Assembly (NCBI GenBank): GCA_905215765.1
Contig: CAJMRP010000074.1
Span: 1-9,592 of the forward strand
Direction: 5' to 3'
Source of the DNA: an uncultured bacterium
Lineage (GTDB): Bacteria > Actinomycetota > Coriobacteriia > Coriobacteriales > Coriobacteriaceae
Length of the DNA: 9,592 nt
A program made the translations under genes and the position numbers. Positions 1 through 6,425 of this stretch are shown here, in pieces. The notes below the pieces were generated by a model. The model ran no database searches, was not told the origin of the DNA, and saw only the letters and a list, made by a program, of their open reading frames with translations. Numbering within the stretch: the stretch's first letter is position 1; every line of letters begins with the position of its first letter.

Positions 1-1241
1 GGCAGGTAGATGATGGCGTCCAGCAAGATGATGATTGCAACAAATACCAGGGCGATAAGCTGGAAGTTCGTGGTGATGAAGATGCCGATGGGGGCGGGGG
101 TGGCCCAAGGCACCACGAAGGAGAAGCCGTTCATGCCCACGTTATCGATAAAGAACTTGGCAACGCTCACGTTGACGCAGCCGGCGGCAACAAAGGGGAT
201 GAGCATGTAGGGGTTAAGGATCATCGGCGCGCCAAAGAGCAGCGGCTCGTTGACAGCAAAGGCAACAGGAACAATCGAGGCCTTACCGACGGCTTTGAGC
301 TGCTTGGACTTCATAAAGAGAATCAGCAGAAGCGGCACGATGAAGGTGGCGCCAGTGCCGCCGAACTCACCTACGAGCGACATGTTAAAGGTGAGGGAGT
401 GGGCGGGGTGGCCACCGGCCAGCAGAACCTGCAGGTTCTCGGCCTGGTTGGCAAGACGGATGGGGTCGATGCCCGGCTGGACGATCGAGGGGCCGTGGAC
501 GCCGATGAACCAGAAGAACGCGGTGGCTGCCTGGATAAGGATAAGGCCAGGATAGGTTTCTGCAGCGGTAAAGAGCGGGGAGAGCAGCTTGATGAGCAGC
601 TCGGAGAACGGAACGCCCATGAGGTTGCGCACAACCACATCGATGATGCCGCAGATGATGACGGCGCCGCCAAAGGGGATGATGTCGCGGAAGTTCTGAG
701 CGATGGCGCCCGGGACCTCCTTGGGCAGCTTAATGGTCAGATCGCGCGAGACGCAGAACTTATAAACCCACACGGTAATGAACGCGGCGATATAGGCCGA
801 GAACAGACCGCGCGTGCCCATGCTGGTGCAATCGAAGACCGAAAGTTCGGAGCCGTTGAACTTGGTGGTGAACTGCGTGACTGCGAGCAGCAGCATGCTG
901 CACTGGGCGGCCACCATGGTGGAACCGTCGTTGAGCACCTTGCCGGCGGGCATGCGACGGTTCATGGAAGCCGTAAAGTTCTTGGCAGTGGTGCCGGCAA
1001 CCATGATGCCCATGACACCCATGGTGAAGTTGTACAGCTTGTTGCACCAGTCGATGAGCGGCTGGGGCAGCGTGATGCCGACTACGCCGGGAAGGGTGGC
1101 AATGAGCAGAAAGATCGAAGAGGTGAGGACGATGGGCATGCACCCAAGGAATCCGTCCTTAATAGCCTGGAGGTAGATGTTCCTCGAGATCTTCTCAAAG
1201 AACGGCTGATGCTTTTCGAGCATCTTTACGATGGCGTCCAT
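1..1241 (-). CDS. PTS lactose/cellobiose-family IIC permease (probable IICB), cut at the left edge
   Basis: Membrane permease domain of a PTS sugar transporter, which moves the sugar across the membrane while the linked IIB domain phosphorylates it. The first 413 codons are visible and open to the edge. It begins MDAIVKMLEKHQPFF with an AAGGAG ribosome site a few bases before the ATG at 1241. Family marks are RRMPAGK, TIKLPKEVPGAIAQNF, GVHGPS (His249), GGTGATF and AVNEPLLFG (Glu332). The His and Glu sit where the sugar-binding residues of this permease family lie. The last visible helix (FQLIALVFVAIIILL) matches the final IIC helix, so a linker and IIB domain probably follow outside the window, as in the close paralogue at 4465-2705. 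It diverges from the LacI-type gene at 1516, and a strong palindrome at 1343-1366 lies in the shared promoter region. The sugar cannot be named; lactose, cellobiose or another beta-glycoside is possible. Confidence 0.93.
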   Translation of the reverse strand, partial: MDAIVKMLEKHQPFFEKISRNIYLQAIKDGFLGCMPIVLTSSIFLLIATLPGVVGITLPQPLIDWCNKLYNFTMGVMGIMVAGTTAKNFTASMNRRMPAGKVLNDGSTMVAAQCSMLLLAVTQFTTKFNGSELSVFDCTSMGTRGLFSAYIAAFITVWVYKFCVSRDLTIKLPKEVPGAIAQNFRDIIPFGGAVIICGIIDVVVRNLMGVPFSELLIKLLSPLFTAAETYPGLILIQAATAFFWFIGVHGPSIVQPGIDPIRLANQAENLQVLLAGGHPAHSLTFNMSLVGEFGGTGATFIVPLLLILFMKSKQLKAVGKASIVPVAFAVNEPLLFGAPMILNPYMLIPFVAAGCVNVSVAKFFIDNVGMNGFSFVVPWATPAPIGIFITTNFQLIALVFVAIIILLDAIIYL

Positions 1242-1318
1242 AGAGCTCCTTTGCTACTTGATGCGCGATGCATGTGGATGGAACTGGTCGTCGATGGATG
1301 GTCAGGACTGCCCGGAAA

Positions 1319-1337
1319 CCTTCCTGCTTAAGGAAGG
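1319..1337 (-). other. Small hairpin in the leader of the left permease gene
   Basis: A 7-bp perfect inverted repeat (CCTTCCT and AGGAAGG) with a 5-base loop lies between the operator palindrome and the permease start, so it would fall in the 5' untranslated RNA. No T tract follows it. It may be chance or a weak mRNA structure. Confidence 0.3.
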
Positions 1338-1342
1338 CATTG

Positions 1343-1380
1343 CGAAATGACAACGTTGTCATTTCGTTAATGACAACGTA
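1343..1380. promoter_or_regulatory. LacI-type operator pair between the left permease and its divergent regulator
   Basis: Positions 1343-1366 are a perfect 24-bp palindrome (half CGAAATGACAAC, centred on CG). This is the classic LacI-family operator form TGACAACG/TTGTCA. A second half-site, AATGACAACGT, is centred at 1377.5, 23 bp away and about two helical turns. Its other half is degenerate. On the minus strand TTGTTG, 17 bp, TACGTT reads into the operator and could be the permease promoter, but it is a poor match. The neighbouring LacI-type gene at 1516 is the likely binder; this is inference from position. Confidence 0.75.
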
Positions 1381-1426
1381 AGACATTTTTGGAAGAGCAA
1401 CAAGGATATACGGTGAGTGGTCGATA

Positions 1427-1443
1427 TTGTTCGGTAAACGGTT
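1427..1443 (+). promoter_or_regulatory. Conserved 17-bp element upstream of the first lacI-type gene
   Basis: TTGTTCGGTAAACGGTT recurs with one change (A to G) at 6297-6313 upstream of the other LacI-type gene. It contains a direct repeat CGGT-3-CGGT. It lies just upstream of a weak promoter-like -10 box (TATGCT, 1468-1473) whose best -35 candidate, TTGATT (1442-1447), is 20 bp away. It may be an activator site or part of a shared promoter. The function is unknown. Confidence 0.45.
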
Positions 1444-1515
1444 GATTTATCAGTCAGGCAGGTGGTGTATGCTAGAACGCAAAAAACAAGCGATAGAGAA
1501 TCGAGTGGAGAAGCA

Positions 1516-2526
1516 GTGACAACGATGGACAAGAAAAACGTCTCGATGAACGACGTGGCGATTGCCGCGGGTGTTTCTCTCAAGACGGTTTCGCGTGTGA
1601 TCAACGAGCCCGATAGCGTGCGAGAGTCGACACGCGATAAGGTCCATTCGGCAATGGAGGCGCTCGGATTTCGAACCAACTTTGCCGCTCGTTCGCTCAA
1701 GTTGGGCCGTTACGGGTGCATCGGCGTTGTGCTGTTCCACTTGTCGGGCGGTGCCGTGGACATGATTGACGGTATCGCCGATGCCGCCGAAGAGCGAGGC
1801 TTTGCGCTCACGATGATCAAAAAGCGGGCGGGGGAGAAGATGACCCTTGCCGATGCGGCGCGCAGGATGTCGCAGCTTCCCGTCGACGGCATGATCTTCA
1901 ACCTGCGTCAGATGGTCGATGACTTTGATACTTTTGAGGCGCCGAAAGACCTCAAGACGGTGATTATCACATCAATGGAACATCCTGCCTGCTCCACCGT
2001 CAGTGACGACCAAGAGGGCGGCGCGCGCATGGCGTGCGAGTACTTCTTGAATCGCGGGCACAAGAACGTGTACTTCGTCTCTGGTAAGAAAGAAGCGCTG
2101 TCGAGCCAGTGCCGTATGAAAGGTTGGCGAGCGGCGCTCGAGGCGCGTGGCATTGAGCCGCCCGAGCCTCTGCAAGGCGATTGGAATGCGGATAGTGGCT
2201 ATGCCGCGGGCCTTGTGCTTGCCGATAAGCCCGATTGCACGGCGGTCCTCGCTGCTAACGACTGCATGGCAAACGGCGTGATGATGGCTCTACGTGACAA
2301 AGGGCTCAGTGTGCCCAATGATGTGTCCGTGATCGGCTTCGACGATGAGCTCTATAAGACGATTCCCAACTCGATTCTGACGTCGGTGAAGTTTCGCCAC
2401 CGCGAGCTGGGCGTCCGTGCGCTCAACGAGGTCGTCGCGGGTCTGGAAGCTCCGAGCTCCAGAAGCCGTACGCTCGTCTCGGGCGTGTTGGTCGAGCGTT
2501 CCAGCGTAAAGGACTTGCGGGCGTAG
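1516..2526 (+). CDS. LacI-family transcriptional regulator of the left PTS locus
   Basis: Sugar-responsive DNA-binding repressor, 336 residues, the usual LacI-family length. An N-terminal helix-turn-helix (residues 9-30, MNDVAIAAGVSLKTVSRVIN) is followed by a hinge (around AARSLKLGR) and a periplasmic-binding-protein-like effector domain. The effector domain carries PVDGMIFN, SDDQEGGARMACEYF, GDWNADSGY, LAANDCMANGV and VIGFDDE. I chose GTG 1516 because GGAG lies 5 bases before it. ATG 1525 (MDKKN) is the alternative; the upstream GTG at 1462 lacks support. The other regulator here has the same arrangement of a GTG nine bases before ATG-GA. It diverges from the left permease, and a palindromic operator lies between them, so local repression is the likely role. 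Recognition-helix residues Leu22, Lys23 and Arg27 differ from the second regulator (Arg, Gln, Arg), consistent with its different operator. The effector is unknown. Confidence 0.93.
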   Translation: MTTMDKKNVSMNDVAIAAGVSLKTVSRVINEPDSVRESTRDKVHSAMEALGFRTNFAARSLKLGRYGCIGVVLFHLSGGAVDMIDGIADAAEERGFALTMIKKRAGEKMTLADAARRMSQLPVDGMIFNLRQMVDDFDTFEAPKDLKTVIITSMEHPACSTVSDDQEGGARMACEYFLNRGHKNVYFVSGKKEALSSQCRMKGWRAALEARGIEPPEPLQGDWNADSGYAAGLVLADKPDCTAVLAANDCMANGVMMALRDKGLSVPNDVSVIGFDDELYKTIPNSILTSVKFRHRELGVRALNEVVAGLEAPSSRSRTLVSGVLVERSSVKDLRA

Positions 2527-2544
2527 ACGTGCTCGGCCTATTCC

Positions 2545-2609
2545 GTTTGTTTCAATCTGTAACAGCTAGGACCCAAGAACTCGGCTAGATGTTACAGATT
2601 GAGATGAAC
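2545..2609 (+). repeat. 65-nt stem-loop repeat, copy A
   Basis: Arms of 20 nt (2545-2564 and 2590-2609) pair completely if three G-T wobbles are allowed. One G-A mismatch follows, then an inner CTAG/CTAG pairing and a 15-nt loop (2570-2584). It starts 18 bases after the stop of the first regulator. Two further copies of exactly 65 nt are at 7474 and 7555. Copy C shares 12 of 15 loop bases. No T tract follows, so it is not a standard terminator. Confidence 0.85.
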
Positions 2610-2627
2610 AGGAGGACGGGTGCGGTC

Positions 2628-2672
2628 TAAACAAAATGGCCCGCGCATCACACATCGATGCACGGGCCATTT
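2628..2672 (-). terminator. Intrinsic terminator of the glycosidase-IICB operon
   Basis: A 10-bp perfect stem (AAATGGCCCG at 2634-2643 and its complement at 2663-2672) continues past one mismatch into GCATC/GATGC with a 7-base loop. On the minus strand it is followed by ATTTTGTTTA, a U-rich tail. It lies 33 bases past the IIB stop at 2705, the expected place for the operon end. Confidence 0.85.
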
Positions 2673-2704
2673 ATTGTCTGCAAGCGGCAGGTGGTGTCAG
2701 CGTC

Positions 2705-3211
2705 TTATGCCTCGAGGTTTTCCTCGATCCAGGCGACGGCACCCTTGGGATCCTTAGTGAGGTCGATGTACTGTTTGCCCTTGGGCGACAGCAGCGTGAT
2801 GCCCAGGCGGTCGGTGTCGGCCTTCATCTCGTTGTAATAGGTGCGAACCTGCGGAGCCAGGACGATGACGTTGTACTGGTCCATGATGGCGTAGTGGCTG
2901 CCGTAGGCACCGGCGTTGGCGGTAATGTCGATGCCCAGCTCGTCGGCGCCTTCCTTAAGCGCGTTGGCGAGCAGTGCAGAGGTGCCGGCGCCAGCGCACA
3001 GAACCAGAACCCTCAGATCCTTGCCCTTAAGGGCGGACGGAGCTGCGGAGGCCTCAGTGGCAGAAGCGGTCTCGACAACAGGAGCCTCAACGGCGGGGGC
3101 GGCAGCGGTCTTGACGGCCTTGGTCTCCTCGGCCTCTTCTTCGGCCAGGGTCTCGGCCTCCTGCTTGCACAGGACGTTGTCGTAGGCCTTGCAGAACGGG
3201 TAGTAGATCAA
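2705..3211 (-). CDS. Detached PTS lactose/cellobiose-type IIB domain downstream of the TAG
   Basis: This stretch holds the end of the last IIC helix, an acidic linker (ETLAEEEAEETK), an Ala/Val/Pro-rich linker, and a complete IIB domain. The phosphorylation site is LVLCAGAGTSALLANAL (Cys codon 2998-2996). IVLAPQVRTYYNEM and GKQYIDLTKDP follow, as in the family. IIB receives phosphate from IIA and passes it to the incoming sugar. The only start-like codon near its beginning is TTG at 3211, inside a membrane helix and without a ribosome site, so independent translation is doubtful. The protein makes most sense as the C-terminal part of the permease starting at 4465. Confidence 0.6.
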   Translation of the reverse strand: MIYYPFCKAYDNVLCKQEAETLAEEEAEETKAVKTAAAPAVEAPVVETASATEASAAPSALKGKDLRVLVLCAGAGTSALLANALKEGADELGIDITANAGAYGSHYAIMDQYNVIVLAPQVRTYYNEMKADTDRLGITLLSPKGKQYIDLTKDPKGAVAWIEENLEA

Positions 3212-3256
3212 GAAGTCAACGACCAGCAGGACGACAACCAGGACCAGAGAGATCGG

Positions 3257-4465
3257 CTAGAAGTTGGTGTCGATGAAGGTGCCGATCGGTCCGGGGAGTG
3301 CCCACGGCATGGCATAGATAAAGCCGTTCATGCCCAAAAAGTCGATGAAGAACTTACCAATGAGGACGTTGGCCACGGGGGCAAACAGGAACGGGATCAG
3401 GAAGTACGGGTTGAGGATGATGGGCGCGGCGAACAGCAGCGGCTCGTTGACGGCGAACATCACGGGCACGACAGAGGCTTTGCCGACGGCTTTGAGCTGC
3501 TTGGAGCGCATAAAGAGCAGGAAGATGATCGGGACAATGAACGTGGCGCCGGTGCCGCCGAGTTCGCCGATGTAGTTACCGAAGTTTTCGGTCAGGGCGA
3601 GGGCGGGGTGACCGCCGGCCTGCAGCGTGGCGAGGTTGGTGGTGATGTTGCCAAACAGCGCGGCGTTGAGGGCAGGCTTAACGACCGAGGGGCCGTGGAT
3701 GCCCATGAACCAGAACAGCGGGATCATGAACCAGATGAGGGCGAGGCCGGCGTAGGAATCGGCAGCGGCGAACAGCGGGCTCACCAGCGTGGAGATGACG
3801 TTGGCAAACGGGACGGCCAAGCAGGTGCGGCAGATAACGTCGATGACGGCGACAAACAGGATGGAGAAGCTGAAGGCGAAGATGTCGCGGAAGTTCTGGG
3901 CGATGGCGCCGGGGACTTCTTTGGGCAGCTTGATGGTGATGTCTCGCTTAATGCAGAAGGCATAGATGTTGACCGTGGCAAATGCGGCGACAAAGGAGCT
4001 CAGCAGGCCCTTGGTGCCCATGTTGTCGGTAAAGAACACCGAGACATCGGCGCCGTCGATCTTGGCACTTGTCTGGGTAACGGCCAAGATGAGCATAGCG
4101 CACATGGCGGCGACCATGGTGCTCGTGGCGTTGATGGCCTTGCCGGCAGGCATGCGGCGGTTCTTGGAGCCGGTCAGCGCGCTTGCGGTGGTGCCGGCGA
4201 CCATGATGCCCACGACGCCCATCGTGAAGTTGTAAACCTTGTTGCAGAAGTTCACGACGTCGACGTTCCACCAGTCGGGCAGCGTAAAGCCGCCGACCGT
4301 GGCGACAACGCCCGGCAGGGTCGAAATAAGCAGGAAGACAGAAGAAGACAGGATGATGGGCATTGCTGCCAAAAAGCCGTCTTTAATGGCCTGAAGGTAG
4401 ATGTTCTTAGAGACCTTGTCGAAGTACGGCTGACCTTTCTCCAAGAACTTAACGATCGATTCCAT
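3257..4465 (-). CDS. PTS lactose/cellobiose-type IIC domain, ending early at TAG
   Basis: Membrane permease part of the interrupted IICB gene, 402 residues. It starts MESIVKFLEKGQPYF behind a good GAGGAG site. It shares long runs with the left-edge permease: NIYLQAIKDGF, GIMVAGTT, NRRMPAGK, TIKLPKEVPGAIAQNF, MRSKQLKAVGKAS. The conserved sugar-site residues are His257 in GIHGPS and Glu341 in AVNEPLLFA. The TAG removes the last transmembrane helix and the IIB domain, so this product alone should not phosphorylate sugar. It could work only if the TAG is read through, or if another IIB partner and a shortened membrane fold suffice. Confidence 0.85.
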   Translation of the reverse strand: MESIVKFLEKGQPYFDKVSKNIYLQAIKDGFLAAMPIILSSSVFLLISTLPGVVATVGGFTLPDWWNVDVVNFCNKVYNFTMGVVGIMVAGTTASALTGSKNRRMPAGKAINATSTMVAAMCAMLILAVTQTSAKIDGADVSVFFTDNMGTKGLLSSFVAAFATVNIYAFCIKRDITIKLPKEVPGAIAQNFRDIFAFSFSILFVAVIDVICRTCLAVPFANVISTLVSPLFAAADSYAGLALIWFMIPLFWFMGIHGPSVVKPALNAALFGNITTNLATLQAGGHPALALTENFGNYIGELGGTGATFIVPIIFLLFMRSKQLKAVGKASVVPVMFAVNEPLLFAAPIILNPYFLIPFLFAPVANVLIGKFFIDFLGMNGFIYAMPWALPGPIGTFIDTNF

Positions 4466-4573
4466 AGTTCACGCTCCTCTTTGCATGAAATCTTAATGGC
4501 ATGGACGTTGAAAACCTATATGGTCTCCCGCTTGCTAAAAGCCCGGGTGCAGGCGGGGTCGGTCCCAGGGGGA

Positions 4574-4620
4574 GAGAGGGGAGCGGCTGGGTTTGTATCG
4601 CATAGGGCCGCTCCCTTCTC
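4574..4620 (-). other. Long hairpin between glycosidase and permease genes
   Basis: Arms GAGAGGGGAGCGGC (4574-4587) and its near-complement (4607-4620) match at 13 of 14 positions, with a 19-base loop. It lies in the gap (4466-4641) between two genes of one operon. No T tract follows on the minus strand, so an mRNA-stabilising or processing role is more likely than termination. I see no gene in this gap. Confidence 0.65.
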
Positions 4621-4641
4621 GGGGGAAAGCGAGGCGATGCG

Positions 4642-6090
4642 CTACTGCGCGTCCGCCATAGTGTCGGCGAGCTCCTTGTACCAGAGTGCCGACTGCTTGA
4701 TGTAGCGTTTTTGCGTGTCGAAGTCGATGTAGAACAGGCCGTAGCGCTTGTTATAGCCATTGGCCCACGAGAACTGGTCCTGCAGGCTCCAGATAAAGTA
4801 GCCCTGGACGTCGACGCCCTCGGCGCGCGCCTGGAGCACCTTCTCCATGTGCTGGTCGACAAAGTCGATGCGCTCGGGATCGGCGACGATGCCGTTTGCG
4901 TCGGGCTCGGGGTCCTTGTGGCCCAGGCCGTTTTCGGTGATATAGATGACGGGGAGGTTGGGATAGGTGGCGCTGATGTGCTTGAGCGTGTCGTAGAGGC
5001 CTTGCGGGTAGATGAGCCAATCCCAGTCGGTGGTGGGGATACCCGGCATATCGACCTGCTGCCCGACGCCCTTAAACTTAAAGCACGAGGTGCCCTTGTC
5101 TCCGGTGCCGTTAAAGCTGTTGGTTGACTCGCCATCGTAGGCGGCGATAAACGCCGACTGATAGTAGTTGAGGCCGAACATATCGTTGCGGGGCGCCGCC
5201 TTGGCGAGCTCCTCCATGTCGCTGTCCTCAACCGTAAGTGTGGCGTTGTTGGCACGCAGAATCTCGTTGATGAGTGAGAGGGTGCGCGCGGAGTAGTGAC
5301 CCAGGAAGGCGCCGTCCATGATGAAGTCGGTGTAGAAGGCGTTGTACAGGTCGGCGGCGTGCTGGTCGGCGGGCGAGTCGGTGGCAGGATATGCCGGCGT
5401 CAGGACGTTGACCATGCCAATGCGTCCGCCCAGGTGCTCGGTCTCGTCAAGATCCTTATACAGGTTGACGGCGCGGGCGTGGGCAACGAGCTCGTTGTGC
5501 TGGCTCTGGATGCCGCTCGTCACATCAAAGTGATGGTTGGGCGGGAAGTTGCCTTGGATGTATTGGGAGTGCGAGAGGCTGATGAGCTCGTTGATGGTGA
5601 ACCAATTCTTGACCTCGCGGAACTCGCGGAAGCAGAACTCGGCATAGCGCACATAGGCGTCGACGGTCTTGCGGTTGAGCCAGTCGCCCTGGTTGAACAG
5701 GGCGGCGGGGGAGTCAAAGTGATGCAGGGACACATAGGGCTCGACGCCATACTTTTTGCAGCAGGCGAACAGCTCGTGGTAGTGCTTAACGCCCTCGGCG
5801 AGGGGTTCGGCATCGTCGCCGTTGGGGAAGATGCGGGTCCAGGCGATGGACACACGAATGGCGTTGAGTCCATGCTCGGCAGAAAGGCGGATATCCTCCT
5901 CGTAGCGGTTGTAGAAATCACTGGCCGGGTCGGGCAAAAAGCGACCCTGGGCGACAAGGTAATCGTCCCACATGGTCTTACCCTTGCCTGCCACCTTCGT
6001 GGAACCTTCCGTTTGGTACGCGGCGGTTGCGGCGCCCCAAACAAAGCCCTTCGGCAGCTGCTGTACGCGGTTTAGCAAAGACATATGCAT
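4642..6090 (-). CDS. Family 1 glycosidase, LacG-like 6-phospho-beta-galactosidase/glucosidase
   Basis: Cytoplasmic hydrolase of phosphorylated disaccharides delivered by a PTS, 482 residues, the usual length for the family. Acid/base Glu168 lies in WFTINEL, and nucleophile Glu386 in YITENGLG. The phosphate-binding set known from LacG is present as Ser441, Lys448 and Tyr450 in FSWANGYNKRY. Trp442 after that Ser is typical of phospho-galactosidases; phospho-glucosidases usually have a small residue or Met. Overall wording (PASDFYNRY, SIAWTRIFPNG, HHFDSP) is LacG-like. The acid/base motif TINEL is less usual than TFNE. Starts are ATG 6090 or ATG 6084, both served by AGAGGG. It is the first gene of the operon with the interrupted IICB, diverging from the regulator at 6426 with operator-like sites between. 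Substrate naming is inference. Confidence 0.93.
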   Translation of the reverse strand: MHMSLLNRVQQLPKGFVWGAATAAYQTEGSTKVAGKGKTMWDDYLVAQGRFLPDPASDFYNRYEEDIRLSAEHGLNAIRVSIAWTRIFPNGDDAEPLAEGVKHYHELFACCKKYGVEPYVSLHHFDSPAALFNQGDWLNRKTVDAYVRYAEFCFREFREVKNWFTINELISLSHSQYIQGNFPPNHHFDVTSGIQSQHNELVAHARAVNLYKDLDETEHLGGRIGMVNVLTPAYPATDSPADQHAADLYNAFYTDFIMDGAFLGHYSARTLSLINEILRANNATLTVEDSDMEELAKAAPRNDMFGLNYYQSAFIAAYDGESTNSFNGTGDKGTSCFKFKGVGQQVDMPGIPTTDWDWLIYPQGLYDTLKHISATYPNLPVIYITENGLGHKDPEPDANGIVADPERIDFVDQHMEKVLQARAEGVDVQGYFIWSLQDQFSWANGYNKRYGLFYIDFDTQKRYIKQSALWYKELADTMADAQ

Positions 6091-6204
6091 ACACCCTCTC
6101 GTCTCGCTGTTCGATATTGTGCGTTTGCGCTCAGGAGGCTCCCTGGTTAGCGTTCAGCGGTGAAAAAGCCCGATAAACACTATCTTAAAATGATTAGAAC
6201 CAAA

Positions 6205-6242
6205 ATGAGCACGTGAACATTTGACAATGAGCACGTTAACAT
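6205..6242. promoter_or_regulatory. Tandem LacI-type operators upstream of the glycosidase operon
   Basis: Two 16-bp imperfect palindromes, ATGAGCACGTGAACAT (6205-6220) and ATGAGCACGTTAACAT (6227-6242), have centres 22 bp apart. They have the CG-centred form of LacI-family sites but a different half-site from the left locus. They lie about 120-150 bp upstream of the glycosidase start. A minus-strand TATACA is nearby (6255-6260) without a clear -35 box, so the promoter is not settled. The likely binder is the regulator at 6426. The rest of the 6091-6425 gap holds the elements listed next and no gene that I can see. Confidence 0.7.
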
Positions 6243-6296
6243 CCGGCTGGGATGTATAGAAACAAAACAACTTCAAACAGCCGCGAACGGTTGTAT

Positions 6297-6313
6297 TTGT
6301 TCGGTAAGCGGTT
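6297..6313 (+). promoter_or_regulatory. Conserved 17-bp element upstream of the second lacI-type gene
   Basis: TTGTTCGGTAAGCGGTT matches 16 of 17 bases of the element at 1427-1443. It ends 4 bases before the TTGACA box of this gene's likely promoter, a good place for an activator. Homology of the two loci could also explain it. Confidence 0.45.
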
Positions 6314-6317
6314 TTGA

Positions 6318-6374
6318 TTGACAGAAGTTTTCATGTTGTGGTATATGGCTCGGGTATCATGAGCACGTTATCAA
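6318..6374 (+). promoter_or_regulatory. Probable promoter and auto-operator of the second lacI-type gene
   Basis: TTGACA (6318-6323), 18 bp, then TATATG (6342-6347) gives a plausible sigma-70-type promoter. Just past the expected start of transcription, ATGAGCACGTTATCAA (6359-6374) repeats the ATGAGCACGTTA half-site of the two upstream operators. That position suggests autorepression, possibly with looping to the sites at 6205-6242. Confidence 0.55.
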
Positions 6375-6425
6375 TGTATGTACGATGCGCCATGGGCGCG
6401 GGGAATAGTTGGGAAGCAGGTTAGC

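Larger units (their letters stand above)
2705..4465 (-). pseudogene. PTS IICB permease gene interrupted by an in-frame TAG (whole span)
   Basis: Read through the TAG at 3259-3257 (codon 403), this is one frame of 586 residues, close to the usual length of LacE-type IICB proteins (about 570). It has an N-terminal IIC membrane domain, a last helix (PISLVLVVVLLVVDFLIYY), an acidic then Ala-rich linker, and a C-terminal IIB domain with its phospho-cysteine (Cys490). The paralogue at the left edge has CAG (Gln) at the matching place (TTNFQLIA against DTNF-stop-PISL). One C-to-T change therefore explains the break. All 183 codons after the TAG remain open and well conserved, so the change is recent, is suppressed in the cell, or is a sequence error. 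ATG 4465 is preceded by GAGGAG, 8 bases upstream. It is second in an operon after the glycosidase at 6090. Confidence 0.8.

Noticed and set aside
399..1331. Long plus-strand open frame opposite the left permease
   Set aside because: It is the same codon-aligned shadow effect; the minus strand has clear IIC motifs.
1343..1366. The 24-bp palindrome as a terminator or a CcpA cre site
   Set aside because: It has no loop and no T tract, and sits upstream of two divergent genes. It fits the loose cre pattern, but all LacI-family sites do, and a local LacI-type regulator is the simpler partner.
2636..4705. A 689-codon open frame on the plus strand opposite the interrupted IICB gene
   Set aside because: It is codon-aligned with the real gene on the other strand. 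Plus-strand stops there require TTA, CTA or TCA codons, which these genes avoid. Its protein is low-complexity Gly/Asp/Arg-rich, with no family signal.
5296..6075. 259-codon plus-strand open frame opposite the middle glycosidase
   Set aside because: It is in the complementary codon phase of a well-supported gene, with no start signal or recognisable domain.
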